From Granulosicoccus sp. (GTDB lineage: Bacteria; Pseudomonadota; Gammaproteobacteria; Granulosicoccales; Granulosicoccaceae): a stretch of 64,000 bases of DNA. The translations under genes and the position numbers were made by a program. The stretch is taken from assembly GCA_023301725.1 (NCBI GenBank), contig JALZUD010000055.1:1-64000 (forward strand). The letters are read 5' to 3'. Below are positions 1-8,611 of the stretch, piece by piece. Under the pieces are notes generated by a model. That model worked only from the letters and a program-made list of their open reading frames with translations. It searched no databases and had not been told where the DNA came from. Position 1 is the stretch's first letter, and each line of letters opens with the position of its first letter.

Positions 1-31
1 CAAGAATCGGGCAGCCGCCAGGGAAATTACG

Positions 32-1243
32 ATGGGATACGCCTTAAAAAGACCAGATCAAATTGCCGTTGGTCGGCGTCCTAGCAAGGCCTTGCGCCCC
101 AGAAACATTCAGCTGGTAAATCTGGGTACATACACGCAAAGCACCCCACCACGCGTGCCGAACACCCACCCAAAGCAGGCCAAGAAGGCCAGCGCACAAC
201 TCATATCTGCACAAGGAGCAGCCCCACAAAAAATAGGCTCAGAGTACTTCAAGCTGGAGTCTCAGCCGTTTGACGGTAAAGCGGCAACTAATGACACGGC
301 GTTCAGTCAATCTGAGCCTGAGTCACGCCTACACACTGCACCCAAAAACCAACTCACCCTCATCATACTGGGCAGCCTATGTGTAGGAAGCCTCGTAGGA
401 TACCAATGGTCGTCAATGCTAAACCCAGCAGCATCGTTCAGCGACAATGCAGAATCCGAACTCCTAGCAGATAGCACCACATCAGAAGAAACAGACCCGA
501 CAGAGTTGGCCATTATCTCTGTTGCGTCCACACCCACTAGCTCTGTAGAAACGGCACCTATTGCATCACCAGCGCAAACTGATCTATCAGAAACGCGCGA
601 AAAGCAATTTCTCATGGAGCAGGAAGAATTCCTCTCACAGATTGATTGGCTGAAAAATCAGAACAGCGTCTTGGTTATCGAAAAGGACGCACTCAGTGAG
701 GAAACAACCGAACAAAACAGAGAGTTGCTGGCACTGGAGCTGGAAGTCCTTGCACTCCAGTCTCAATCCGAGCCAACAACAGAGACCCGCGTGGTTTACA
801 ACTTTGTCAACGTGCCACTTGGTGCAGCACCTGACTTACAATACGACGACACGAGGTATCAATATAACGAAGATGCATCGGAAGACAATGACTCACTGCT
901 TGCAGATCAATTTGGGCAGCAGCGCAATCAATACAATAGCGAAGGCCAGCTTGTCTACGATCTAGAAACCGGATCGTACGTTTCAAATGACAGTGAAGTC
1001 GGCAATGGAGAATACAACGGCCCGGGGTCCCCAAACATTGACTCAACAGAGTATCCAATCGATGCCGAGGAATCGTATGAGACCGTTAACTCAGAGCTAA
1101 TAAATGAGTTGCAAAAGGTCCGCCTGAGACAATTCGAAGCCGGACTGTTGGACTACGACCATGAAACTGGGACTTTTGTTCAGAAAAACTTTGCCAACGT
1201 TAACAGTGGAAACATCCCATACCCGCCAATCCCTGTCGAGTAA
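32..1243 (+). CDS. Unknown single-pass membrane protein with coiled coil
   Basis: I do not recognise this family. The 403-residue protein has a basic, proline/serine-rich N-terminal stretch of about 105 residues, one clear membrane segment at about residues 108-128 (LTLIILGSLCVGSLVGYQW), an acidic coiled-coil-like stretch at about 190-255, and an acidic C-terminus. A short motif YDxETGxxV occurs twice, near residues 309 and 375. The topology suggests a cytoplasmic N-terminus and a large periplasmic or extracellular part (inference). An AGGGAA ribosome site lies 6 nt before the ATG. The frame is open back to the window edge, so a longer form cannot be excluded. It ends convergently with the DoxX gene. 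Confidence 0.7.
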   Translation: MGYALKRPDQIAVGRRPSKALRPRNIQLVNLGTYTQSTPPRVPNTHPKQAKKASAQLISAQGAAPQKIGSEYFKLESQPFDGKAATNDTAFSQSEPESRLHTAPKNQLTLIILGSLCVGSLVGYQWSSMLNPAASFSDNAESELLADSTTSEETDPTELAIISVASTPTSSVETAPIASPAQTDLSETREKQFLMEQEEFLSQIDWLKNQNSVLVIEKDALSEETTEQNRELLALELEVLALQSQSEPTTETRVVYNFVNVPLGAAPDLQYDDTRYQYNEDASEDNDSLLADQFGQQRNQYNSEGQLVYDLETGSYVSNDSEVGNGEYNGPGSPNIDSTEYPIDAEESYETVNSELINELQKVRLRQFEAGLLDYDHETGTFVQKNFANVNSGNIPYPPIPVE

Positions 1244-1246
1244 CTA

Positions 1247-1294
1247 AAGAAAAAAACCTTAACCCTGAGCTTGCACAATTAAAAAGGGTTAAGG
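1247..1294 (-). terminator. Intrinsic terminator for the DoxX transcription unit
   Basis: Read on the minus strand, CCTTAACCCT pairs perfectly with AGGGTTAAGG across an 18-nt loop and is followed directly by TTTTTTTCTTT. It lies about 100 bases past the DoxX stop. On the plus strand the hairpin has only a short T-run, so it mainly serves the minus strand. Confidence 0.75.
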
Positions 1295-1298
1295 GTTT

Positions 1299-1382
1299 GG
1301 CCATTGTCATCAGTAATGACTATGGCCCCTATCACCAACAACACACAGGCGTCACTGTTGTGTGTTGACATCAGCATGTCAA
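1299..1382. repeat. Three tandem hairpins in a convergent spacer
   Basis: Three inverted repeats follow each other: GGCCAT-T-GTCAT / ATGAC-T-ATGGCC (1299-1327), CAACACACA / TGTGTGTTG (1339-1367) and TTGACAT / ATGTCAA (1365-1382). The last two overlap by three bases. With the terminator at 1247-1294 they fill almost the whole gap between two convergent genes. None of the three has its own T-run. They may be 3'-end stabilising structures or the remains of a palindromic repeat (inference). Confidence 0.6.
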
Positions 1383-1391
1383 CCTTAGCGA

Positions 1392-1799
1392 CTACCGACG
1401 GCCTCCAGTAGGCAAACCAGCTCGGTTAAGGAAAAGATTAGCTAGCGCTAGCACCAGGAAAACAATCGCCATAATGAATAGCTGGTATGTCGGTTCAGCA
1501 CCTGCCTCTAGCGCCACTTTTATACCCAATGCGGGTGACAAGTGAAAGCCCACTGCACCAATCACCACACTGGTGGATACCGCTGCACCCAGGGCTCTTG
1601 TTTTAGGGTGAAACATCAGCAAACCAGCGACGATTTCTAGCACACCTGTAATCACTCTAAAGATAGGTTCAAAAAATGCAACATTTGTATTATCAGCGAT
1701 AGTCGCAAAAATAAGATTTTCTGCTCCAAATTTTTGTGCGCCCATCAACAGCATTGCAGCCGCTAGTGCAATCGCAAGAATATGTTTTACAACCGTCAT
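1392..1799 (-). CDS. DoxX family membrane protein
   Basis: A 135-residue, strongly hydrophobic protein with four predicted membrane helices, starting MTVVKHILAIALAAAMLLMG and containing FRVITGVLEIVAGLLMF, the pattern of small DoxX/DoxD-like inner-membrane proteins. DoxX proteins are named after a thiosulfate:quinone oxidoreductase subunit, but most bacterial members have no proven role. It follows the aldehyde dehydrogenase on the same strand with a gap of about 46 bases, so the two are probably co-transcribed. A strong terminator follows. The ATG start sits directly before the first helix. Confidence 0.75.
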   Translation of the reverse strand: MTVVKHILAIALAAAMLLMGAQKFGAENLIFATIADNTNVAFFEPIFRVITGVLEIVAGLLMFHPKTRALGAAVSTSVVIGAVGFHLSPALGIKVALEAGAEPTYQLFIMAIVFLVLALANLFLNRAGLPTGGRR

Positions 1800-1845
1800 A
1801 GAGAAATTCCTGAGCTAAAAGTTTAACTACTGATTAAGTTTAATA

Positions 1846-3231
1846 TCACAAAACGCTACTTTTAATAACTAGCATTTTTTCGCGTGTCATCTCGTGCATT
1901 GAATATTGAATACCCCCCATACCCACACCCGATGAGTCGCGACCTCCGAATGGCATCCAATCAACACGAAAGGCAGTATGGTCGTTGACCATAACGGCTG
2001 TAGCATTCAGCTTGTTAGACGTATCGAGTACATCGGTCAGATCGTTAGAATAAATAGCAGCTTGGAAGGCTACATCCAGAGAGTTCGCCTTAGCTATTGC
2101 TTCATTTTTATCTGCATAGGAATAGACACAAACCACTGGGCCAAAAATCTCCCTTTGTGAAACCGTCGCCTTATCGTCAGGATTTAATAAGACAGTTGGC
2201 GCAAAGCACGTATCTGAAATTCTTTTTCCACCACACAATACAACTGCACCACCTTCTTGTGCCTCGTTAACCCACTGTTCAACTCGGTCAACTTCTCTTG
2301 GCAGTATCAATGGCCCTACTTCTGTTTCTGGATCCAGTGGATCACCAACAATGAGCTTCGAAGCCTTGTCAGCTAGCTTCTTAGCTAGCTCCTCGCAGTT
2401 ACTTTCGTGCACAAAAACTCGTTGAACTGAAACACAAACCTGACCCGCATGATAAAAACCACCTTTGAGCAGACTGTCAATAACGGAATCTACAGGCGCT
2501 GATTTATCAACGATGACAGGTGCCGCGCCACCATGTTCTAACGCACAACGTGTTCCTGGTGAGAGCTTAGCGCGGAGCATCCAACCAACAGCCGCCGAAC
2601 CAATAAACGAAAAGAAATTAACTCGTTTGTCAGTGATCAATTTTTCGGCGTCTGCATCTTCCACCATCAACGCTTGACACCATCCGTCCGGTAGCCCTGC
2701 CTCTTTTAGAATCGATACAAATTTGAAACACGATAAAGGTGTTGTACGCGCAGGCTTGATTATCACAGGTGCACCTACAGCAATAGCGGGTATCGTTTGA
2801 TGCACGATCAGGTTTAACGGATGGTTAAACGCACTAATCGATGCAACAACACCAATGGGTTCTCGCTGGGTAAATGCTAATCTGTTAGTTGAGGCTTCTG
2901 TTAGCCCCATGGGAATTTGCTCACCTTTGATATGAGGTATGTGCTCAATTGCCAAGCTGATGCAATTAATGGCTCTGAGCACTTCAACCTTGGAATCTGC
3001 ATAAGGCTTACCGCCTTCTTCAGCCGCAATACGTGCTAATTCTTCCACCTGAGCGCTCATGATTTTTTCAGCACGCTTAAGAATCTGGATTCTTTGGTGT
3101 GCCGGCAACCAAGCTGCACGATCAGAGAACAATGCGTGTGCTTTAACCAGAGCGTTATCAACGTCAGCCGCCGAACTAACAGCTATTTCTTGAATAACCT
3201 CAGAATTGTAAGGATTGGAGACGGTTATCAT
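1846..3231 (-). CDS. NAD(P)-dependent aldehyde dehydrogenase family protein
   Basis: Oxidises an aldehyde to the acid or acyl product; the substrate is not evident. From the ATG at 3231 it has 461 residues. The catalytic Cys lies in GQVCVSVQRV (about C266) and the general-base Glu in ALEHGGAAP (about E232); Rossmann segments SISAFNHPLN and FIGSAAVGW are also visible. The ORF track starts 33 residues earlier at a TTG, but the family normally begins at VSNPYNSEVI, so I prefer the ATG. It lies 86 bases behind the acetolactate-synthase-like gene and before a DoxX gene. This suggests a small catabolic operon in which it could process an aldehyde or 2-oxoacid derivative (inference). Confidence 0.88.
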   Translation of the reverse strand: MITVSNPYNSEVIQEIAVSSAADVDNALVKAHALFSDRAAWLPAHQRIQILKRAEKIMSAQVEELARIAAEEGGKPYADSKVEVLRAINCISLAIEHIPHIKGEQIPMGLTEASTNRLAFTQREPIGVVASISAFNHPLNLIVHQTIPAIAVGAPVIIKPARTTPLSCFKFVSILKEAGLPDGWCQALMVEDADAEKLITDKRVNFFSFIGSAAVGWMLRAKLSPGTRCALEHGGAAPVIVDKSAPVDSVIDSLLKGGFYHAGQVCVSVQRVFVHESNCEELAKKLADKASKLIVGDPLDPETEVGPLILPREVDRVEQWVNEAQEGGAVVLCGGKRISDTCFAPTVLLNPDDKATVSQREIFGPVVCVYSYADKNEAIAKANSLDVAFQAAIYSNDLTDVLDTSNKLNATAVMVNDHTAFRVDWMPFGGRDSSGVGMGGIQYSMHEMTREKMLVIKSSVL

Positions 3232-3317
3232 GGCGTTGATTCCATTGAATGTAAATGAAGTGCATGTAAATTCTGCGTCCGCGACACCGGCCGTAGCCGA
3301 TGTCGCTTCCAAAGAAC

Positions 3318-4955
3318 CTAGATAATGCAAGTATGTTCTTTCAACAGAACATTAAGAATCGGATGATTCAATGAATAATCTACCGGTAGATCTATGACAT
3401 GTACGCCAGTACCATGAAGCGCGGTATCAAGTATCTCCACAAAACTGTCGAAGCTTGTCGCTTTGTGCCCCGTCGCACCAAAGCTATTTGCATACTGTAC
3501 GAAATCAGGATTATTAAAATCCAGACCGAAATTTTCAAAGCCAGTGCCTTCTTGCTTCCACTTGATCATTCCATAGGCATTGTCTGTCAAGACAATAACG
3601 ACAAGATCCAGTTTCATACGAACCGCTGTTTCAAGCTCTTGGGAATTCATCAGGAATCCACCATCGCCGTTTATAGACACGACCTTGCTTGCAGGCTTGA
3701 TCTGCTTTGCAGCCATAGCTGATGGCAAGCCCGCGCCCATTGTTGCCAAAGCGTTGTCTAGTAGCAAAGTATTTGGTGCATAGCACTCATAATTACGGGC
3801 AAACCAGATCTTATAAACGCCGTTATCCAGAGTGATGATGTCTTCGGCATCTAGGCGCTCACGTAATAGTTTGACTAGCGCCTGAGGTAATACTGGAAAG
3901 CGAGTGTCTTCAAAGTACTTCGTAATGTGCAGATCTATTTCGCCACGCAGACGCTCAAAATAACTGAAGTCCTGCTCAAGCTTACCCAGGCCCTTAGCAA
4001 TGTTAGTCACTGAACTGGATATGTCACCCACTACATTAAGTTGTGGAAAGTACACAGCATCTATGTTTGCCGGATCAAAGTTAACGTGAATAACTTTTTT
4101 ACCGCCCTCTTTCATAAAAAACGGGGGTTTTTCAATAACGTCGTGACCCACATTAATAATCAAGTCGGCTCTTTCGATAGCGCAGTGAAGGTAATCGTTT
4201 TCTGAAAGTGCAGCGGTACCCAAATAATGATCATGACGCTCATCAACCACGCCCTTACCCATCTGCGTATTGAAAAAATACAAGCCTGTCTGATCGATCA
4301 GCGACTTCAAGGCCTCACTGGTTCGCTTACGATTTGCACCCGCACCAATAAGCAACAGTGGCAGTTTGGCGTCTTTTATAAGCTGCACGGCCTGATCGAT
4401 AGCAACATGATTGGCATCAGGGCGTCGGTAACCCACTACATCGAATATCTTGCCATCGCACTCTTCTTCTGCAACATCTTCTGGCAGCTCGAGGTACGCA
4501 GCTCCCGGCCTTTCATCCATTGTCACCCGAAATGCTTCTCGCACAGTAGCTCCAACATTCGCACCATGAACTATCTGGGTTGAGTATTTTGTGACAGGTT
4601 TCATCAAACTAACCACATCAACGACCTGGAACTTCGCCTGCTTACTCACATGAATGGGTTTCTGAGCACCTAACATGATCATGGGCATTCCGCCTAACTG
4701 CGCGTACGCTGCAGCGGTGACAAAGTTGGTGGCACCGGGTCCCAGTGTGGACAAACAAACGCCAGGTTCGCCTGTTAAACGCCCATATGTCGCGGCCATA
4801 AAGCCAGCCGCCTGCTCGTGTCGTGTCAATACTAGCTGGATTGACGAGCCTCTAAGCGAATCCAGGAAATCCAGATTTTCTTCACCTGGAATACCAAAAA
4901 TGTATTTAACACCTTCATTTTCGAGCGCTTTAACAAATAGGTCTGAAGTTTTCAT
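3318..4955 (-). CDS. ThDP-dependent acetolactate synthase-like large subunit
   Basis: A 545-residue thiamine-diphosphate enzyme of the IlvB/oxalyl-CoA decarboxylase superfamily. Visible are the N-terminal GIPGEENLDFLDSL segment, the catalytic Glu in TRHEQAAGFMAATYGR (about E47), and the ThDP/Mg site GDGGFLMNSQELETA with TDNAYGMIKWKQ near the C-terminus. It is slightly shorter than biosynthetic IlvB, and no small regulatory subunit (ilvN/ilvH) is nearby. A catabolic or other 2-oxoacid carboligase/decarboxylase role is therefore as likely as branched-chain amino acid synthesis (inference). It leads the unit with the aldehyde dehydrogenase and DoxX genes. The ribosome site before the ATG is poor. 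Confidence 0.85.
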   Translation of the reverse strand: MKTSDLFVKALENEGVKYIFGIPGEENLDFLDSLRGSSIQLVLTRHEQAAGFMAATYGRLTGEPGVCLSTLGPGATNFVTAAAYAQLGGMPMIMLGAQKPIHVSKQAKFQVVDVVSLMKPVTKYSTQIVHGANVGATVREAFRVTMDERPGAAYLELPEDVAEEECDGKIFDVVGYRRPDANHVAIDQAVQLIKDAKLPLLLIGAGANRKRTSEALKSLIDQTGLYFFNTQMGKGVVDERHDHYLGTAALSENDYLHCAIERADLIINVGHDVIEKPPFFMKEGGKKVIHVNFDPANIDAVYFPQLNVVGDISSSVTNIAKGLGKLEQDFSYFERLRGEIDLHITKYFEDTRFPVLPQALVKLLRERLDAEDIITLDNGVYKIWFARNYECYAPNTLLLDNALATMGAGLPSAMAAKQIKPASKVVSINGDGGFLMNSQELETAVRMKLDLVVIVLTDNAYGMIKWKQEGTGFENFGLDFNNPDFVQYANSFGATGHKATSFDSFVEILDTALHGTGVHVIDLPVDYSLNHPILNVLLKEHTCII

Positions 4956-5025
4956 AATGTTGTGTGTATAGCCTCATCTCGTTGAAACAGCGGTCCGCTT
5001 TTACAAAAAGCCTGTTATTTCGCCC

Positions 5026-5039
5026 CCATACTTGTATGG
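5026..5039. promoter_or_regulatory. Candidate operator palindrome upstream of ThDP enzyme gene
   Basis: CCATAC-TT-GTATGG is a perfect 6-bp inverted repeat with a 2-base spacer. It lies about 70 bases upstream of the ThDP enzyme start, in the only non-coding stretch before that operon. Its symmetry and place fit a repressor operator, but no regulator gene is adjacent and I cannot assign a family. Confidence 0.35.
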
Positions 5040-5216
5040 AGCATCGGGAGCTCGCAAAATAATGCACAGAGCATACTATGATTAACGCAAGCTAGGAACC
5101 CTCAATGACTCGCCAACAACGCACTTACATCCTATTCCAAACAGCGTCTTTAACGTCCAACGTTTCGCTGTTGAGTCATCTGACTCTTCAAAACGCGATC
5201 AGTTTACTATCAATCA

Positions 5217-6641
5217 TTAAAAATTCCAAAGTGGATTTTTCAGCGGCTCTGTTAACTCGACCAGCCAGTTATACGCACGCTCGTCACGAGATACCGTCGT
5301 CAGGTCCAGATCCGGTTTGAAAAACAACTGGCGATTTCGTCCGTTCAGCGAGCAACGGGACTCAACCGTTACACTAACGTCTGAGAAACCCTTGCGCTGC
5401 CACTCCTGCTCAAGAAACTGGCCGAATTGCCAGATCATGTCTGGAACACAAGACATTTTACGCACTTGTCTGGCATTCAAATGTTCTTTGGGGTGAACAC
5501 TCCATGTTTGATCGCCTGCGCGAACCTGAAAAATTGCCGTACTGGATTTGGAACGAAGCTTCATTCGCCAGCTGAATCGGTGCCCATCTTCAGTCCATGC
5601 AACATTTCCCGGAATAAACCAGTTACGCATGGGTATGAGCACTTGAAAGCTTAACCAAAGTGCCATTCCAGCCACGATAAACACACGCATGGGTGATAAC
5701 ACTCCACTGGTTACGCCAGTGTTAGCAAGGGAGCGTTCGTCGGTAAGCGTAGGTAATACGGGGTTACATTCATCCGTTTGATCAACAGATTCAATAGTAG
5801 AAGCTCGGCGAAGGTACCTATCGCGAAACCGGATAGGCCAATCAGGCTTAAAAAACAGAAAGCTGGCGAACCAGGTAAACCACGGGAATATCCCGATGTT
5901 AAACACGGTGTGATTCACCAGATGGAACACCGCGTACGCAGCTAACACCCACGGTCTGGCCCATTTGAAAAACAGTAAAGGCGCTCCTAACAGATGCAAA
6001 GCTATCGCACCATAAGCGCCTACCGCGATACCAAGATCACCGGTAAGCCATGTAAAAAACGGCGGGTAGCCATCACGCCGCGCATGCATCCATATTCTAA
6101 GCGGCTCGAGATTAAGCCAATCTGCATTCAGTTTAACGATACCGGCAAAAATCAGAATAATTTCCAACTGTGCCAATAAGACAACAATGGACCAGTAGGG
6201 AACAGTTGCCGATGCAACACGTGTATTGCGGCGAGCATCTACCGACCACTTACAATTAGCGGGTACAAATAGCATCACGATGCAGAACAGAATCACCATG
6301 TAGTAGTGGTTCAAGTACTCTGCTTGGTCGAGTAAAAAACTATAGGTAAAGCCCAGAGTAAAAACAAACAATGCAATGGTGTAGCGATACCCCACCATAA
6401 TGGCAAACGCACACAACGCCATAACACTCCAATGAATCCACAAACCAATACCCGGCCAAGGCACCACCCACTCAAAGTAGTGGTACTTGAACAACATGTC
6501 CGGTTCCAGGTTTTTGCAAGTAGGACACAGAAACAGGTTATTGATACTGTTAAATAACAGTAATGCGCCAAACCCAACACGAAAAGCAGCTAATGAGCTT
6601 GCATCTACCTGCTTAAATAATGTCTGGAATAGTGAATTCAT
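5217..6641 (-). CDS. Vitamin K-dependent gamma-carboxylase-like membrane protein (HTTM domain)
   Basis: This 474-residue integral membrane protein resembles vitamin K-dependent gamma-glutamyl carboxylase, which in animals converts protein Glu to gamma-carboxy-Glu. The HTTM region (about residues 10-290) has several helices with LLDQAEYLNHYYMV and KLNADWLNLEPLRIW; the KLxADW lysine matches the region of the catalytic base of the animal enzyme (family knowledge, from memory). The C-terminal soluble part keeps WTEDGHRFSWRM and CVPDMIWQFGQFLE, so the protein is more than a bare HTTM domain. It follows ggt by 41 bases on the same strand, so co-transcription is likely. The bacterial substrate and reaction are unknown. 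Confidence 0.8.
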   Translation of the reverse strand: MNSLFQTLFKQVDASSLAAFRVGFGALLLFNSINNLFLCPTCKNLEPDMLFKYHYFEWVVPWPGIGLWIHWSVMALCAFAIMVGYRYTIALFVFTLGFTYSFLLDQAEYLNHYYMVILFCIVMLFVPANCKWSVDARRNTRVASATVPYWSIVVLLAQLEIILIFAGIVKLNADWLNLEPLRIWMHARRDGYPPFFTWLTGDLGIAVGAYGAIALHLLGAPLLFFKWARPWVLAAYAVFHLVNHTVFNIGIFPWFTWFASFLFFKPDWPIRFRDRYLRRASTIESVDQTDECNPVLPTLTDERSLANTGVTSGVLSPMRVFIVAGMALWLSFQVLIPMRNWFIPGNVAWTEDGHRFSWRMKLRSKSSTAIFQVRAGDQTWSVHPKEHLNARQVRKMSCVPDMIWQFGQFLEQEWQRKGFSDVSVTVESRCSLNGRNRQLFFKPDLDLTTVSRDERAYNWLVELTEPLKNPLWNF

Positions 6642-6682
6642 GTTCTTACTACAAAAAACAGTGCCTGAAATAGATTATAAAC

Positions 6683-8455
6683 TCACTCTCCTATGACAAT
6701 CCCTTCACGGCGCGGGTCAGCTCCTCCAGTTAGCAGGCCATCAGAATGGGCAATAATGTGCAACCCCGAGTTCAAGTCACGCACATTAGTCTCGAAACCC
6801 AACGCCTGCAGCGCTTCAGCTAATCCTGTCGCTGATGTACCTTGTTCCAAGTCATAGGTACCAAAACGATTCACCAGATGTGGCATGGCTGCCGCCTGCT
6901 GCGGATCCATTCCCCAATCAAGCTGCGCTATTAGCGCCTGTGTGACATAGCCAATGATGCGCGAGCCACCCGGAGATCCCACAACCAGCTCAAGCTTTCC
7001 GTCGCGCAGCACAATGGTTGGCGCCATGGACGATCTTGGACGTTTACCAGGCTCAACTCGATTGGCGATAGGTCGCCCATCTGCCTGAGTAGCAAAACTG
7101 AAATCTGTAAGTTCATTGTTTAGCAAGAAACCACCAGGTGCCATAACACGGCTACCAAAACCATTTTCGATAGTTGTGGTCATCGATAAAGCGTTACCTT
7201 CAGCATCTACGATAGAGATGTGTGAGGTTGAAGGTTGTGAGGGTGACCAACTATCACCCCAGTCTACTTCCAACGCTGCCTGATCCCATGGCGGTGAACC
7301 TGCCTCTACGTCAGGCAATGCATCTTCGCGTTGTAGCAATGCTGCACGCTCATCAAGGTAGCTGGTATCCAGTAAGTCAGGGATAGGCACGAAATCTTCA
7401 TCTGCCATGTATCGACCACGATCAGCGAAAGCAAGACGAGAAGCGTCTCCGATGAGCCTCCAGGCATCTGCTGACTCAGGGCCCATACCAGCGATATTGT
7501 AGGGTTCTAGCATGGAGAGTATCTGGCCAACGCTTAATGCCCCTGACGATGGTGGTCCCATGCCACAGACATCCGCACCTCGGTAATTTGCGCATACCGC
7601 AGCACGCTCAATAACTTGGTAGGCGGCAAGATCATCCAGCGAGAGTAAGCCCGATTGTGACGCTGACTTAACAGCATTGACAATACCTTGCGCAATGTCG
7701 CCTTTGTAAAAAACACTGGCACCGTCGGCGGCTATCGCTCGCAGAGTATCAGCATAGGCTGGATTCTGGAGAGTATCCCCCACCACCAACGGCGTACCAC
7801 CTGGTAGAAAGTAATCAGCGGTGGCAGGTTGCGTGCTCAGCTTTTCCTGATCATTTTCAATGGCGTTTGCCAATCTGGCTGACACCTCAAAGCCTTGCTC
7901 GGCGTGTGCAATGGCCGTGTCGAATAACTGGGCCCAGTTACTGCTGCCCCACATTCTGTGTGCTTTTTCAAGCAACGCCGGCGTGCCAGGCGTACCCACT
8001 GAAAGGCCTCCCACAACAGCATCAAAAAACCCCATGGTTTCGCCTTCTGTTTGAAACAAGGTAGTGCGCGCAGCTCGTGGCGCTGTCTCCCGAGCATCCA
8101 GCGTTGTCAGTTCACCTTTGGCCGCGTCGAACCACACTAAAAAAGCTCCACCACCAAGCCCGCTAGACTGCGGCTCAACCAGACCCAACACACTCTGAAC
8201 AGCAACCATTGCATCCGCAGCATTGCCTCCCGAGCGAAGTACTTTCGCGCCAGCTTCCGCGGCCAACGGATTCGCAGCGCTGATCATCCACTGCTCTGAA
8301 TTTACCGGTGCATCGGTTTCAGGAATTAACGACGTCGCAGCGAGCCTCTCATCGCCACCCTGTTCAGGGGCAGTACTGTCAGTGGCTTGCTGTGCGAATA
8401 CAGGACTCGCTAGAAGACAACACAAAAGTATTAAACGCATCACAAATTGACTCAT
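6683..8455 (-). CDS. ggt: Gamma-glutamyltransferase precursor
   Basis: Periplasmic enzyme that cleaves and transfers the gamma-glutamyl group of glutathione and related compounds. It is made as a precursor that self-cleaves into two subunits. The N-terminal nucleophile of the small subunit is the Thr in STSHISIVDAEG (about T410); the conserved GSPGGSRI and NNELTDFS segments are also present. A signal peptide (MRLILLCCLLASPVFA) is clear. The ORF track opens at a TTG; I use the next ATG, and an ATG five codons on is also possible. The 590-residue length is normal. The carboxylase-like gene follows on the same strand. Confidence 0.93.
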   Translation of the reverse strand: MSQFVMRLILLCCLLASPVFAQQATDSTAPEQGGDERLAATSLIPETDAPVNSEQWMISAANPLAAEAGAKVLRSGGNAADAMVAVQSVLGLVEPQSSGLGGGAFLVWFDAAKGELTTLDARETAPRAARTTLFQTEGETMGFFDAVVGGLSVGTPGTPALLEKAHRMWGSSNWAQLFDTAIAHAEQGFEVSARLANAIENDQEKLSTQPATADYFLPGGTPLVVGDTLQNPAYADTLRAIAADGASVFYKGDIAQGIVNAVKSASQSGLLSLDDLAAYQVIERAAVCANYRGADVCGMGPPSSGALSVGQILSMLEPYNIAGMGPESADAWRLIGDASRLAFADRGRYMADEDFVPIPDLLDTSYLDERAALLQREDALPDVEAGSPPWDQAALEVDWGDSWSPSQPSTSHISIVDAEGNALSMTTTIENGFGSRVMAPGGFLLNNELTDFSFATQADGRPIANRVEPGKRPRSSMAPTIVLRDGKLELVVGSPGGSRIIGYVTQALIAQLDWGMDPQQAAAMPHLVNRFGTYDLEQGTSATGLAEALQALGFETNVRDLNSGLHIIAHSDGLLTGGADPRREGIVIGE

Positions 8456-8511
8456 TAAAACCAAGCCAAGATTGTAGCGGATTTAGCATTCGTGTACGCA
8501 CTCAACCAAAA

Positions 8512-8533
8512 AAGCCGCGTAGGAACGCGGCTT
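8512..8533 (-). terminator. Intrinsic terminator downstream of the unknown 401-aa gene
   Basis: AAGCCGCG / CGCGGCTT form a perfect 8-bp stem with a 6-nt loop. Read on the minus strand the stem is followed by TTTTTT (A-run 8506-8513 on the plus strand). It lies about 80 bases past the unknown gene and just before ggt. Confidence 0.85.
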
Positions 8534-8611
8534 CTGTAGGAATAATGATGCGGGCATTACAACGGACAACAATACAAAAAGAACCACCAGCCCCAAGTTT
8601 GGAGCTGAAAC

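Noticed and set aside
3232-3330. TTG-started N-terminal extension of the aldehyde dehydrogenase
   Set aside because: The extra 33 residues do not look like aldehyde dehydrogenase sequence, and an ATG opens the conserved part. Similar TTG/GTG extensions of ggt, pheS, ptuA, comEC, lolD, mfd and yadG were dropped for the same reason.
5173-5186. GAGTCA-TC-TGACTC palindrome as a terminator after the carboxylase-like gene
   Set aside because: The two-base loop cannot form a good hairpin and no T-run follows on the minus strand.
5105-5320. 71-codon plus-strand ORF near the end of the carboxylase-like gene
   Set aside because: Its 3' half is antisense to the carboxylase-like gene and the rest has no family likeness.
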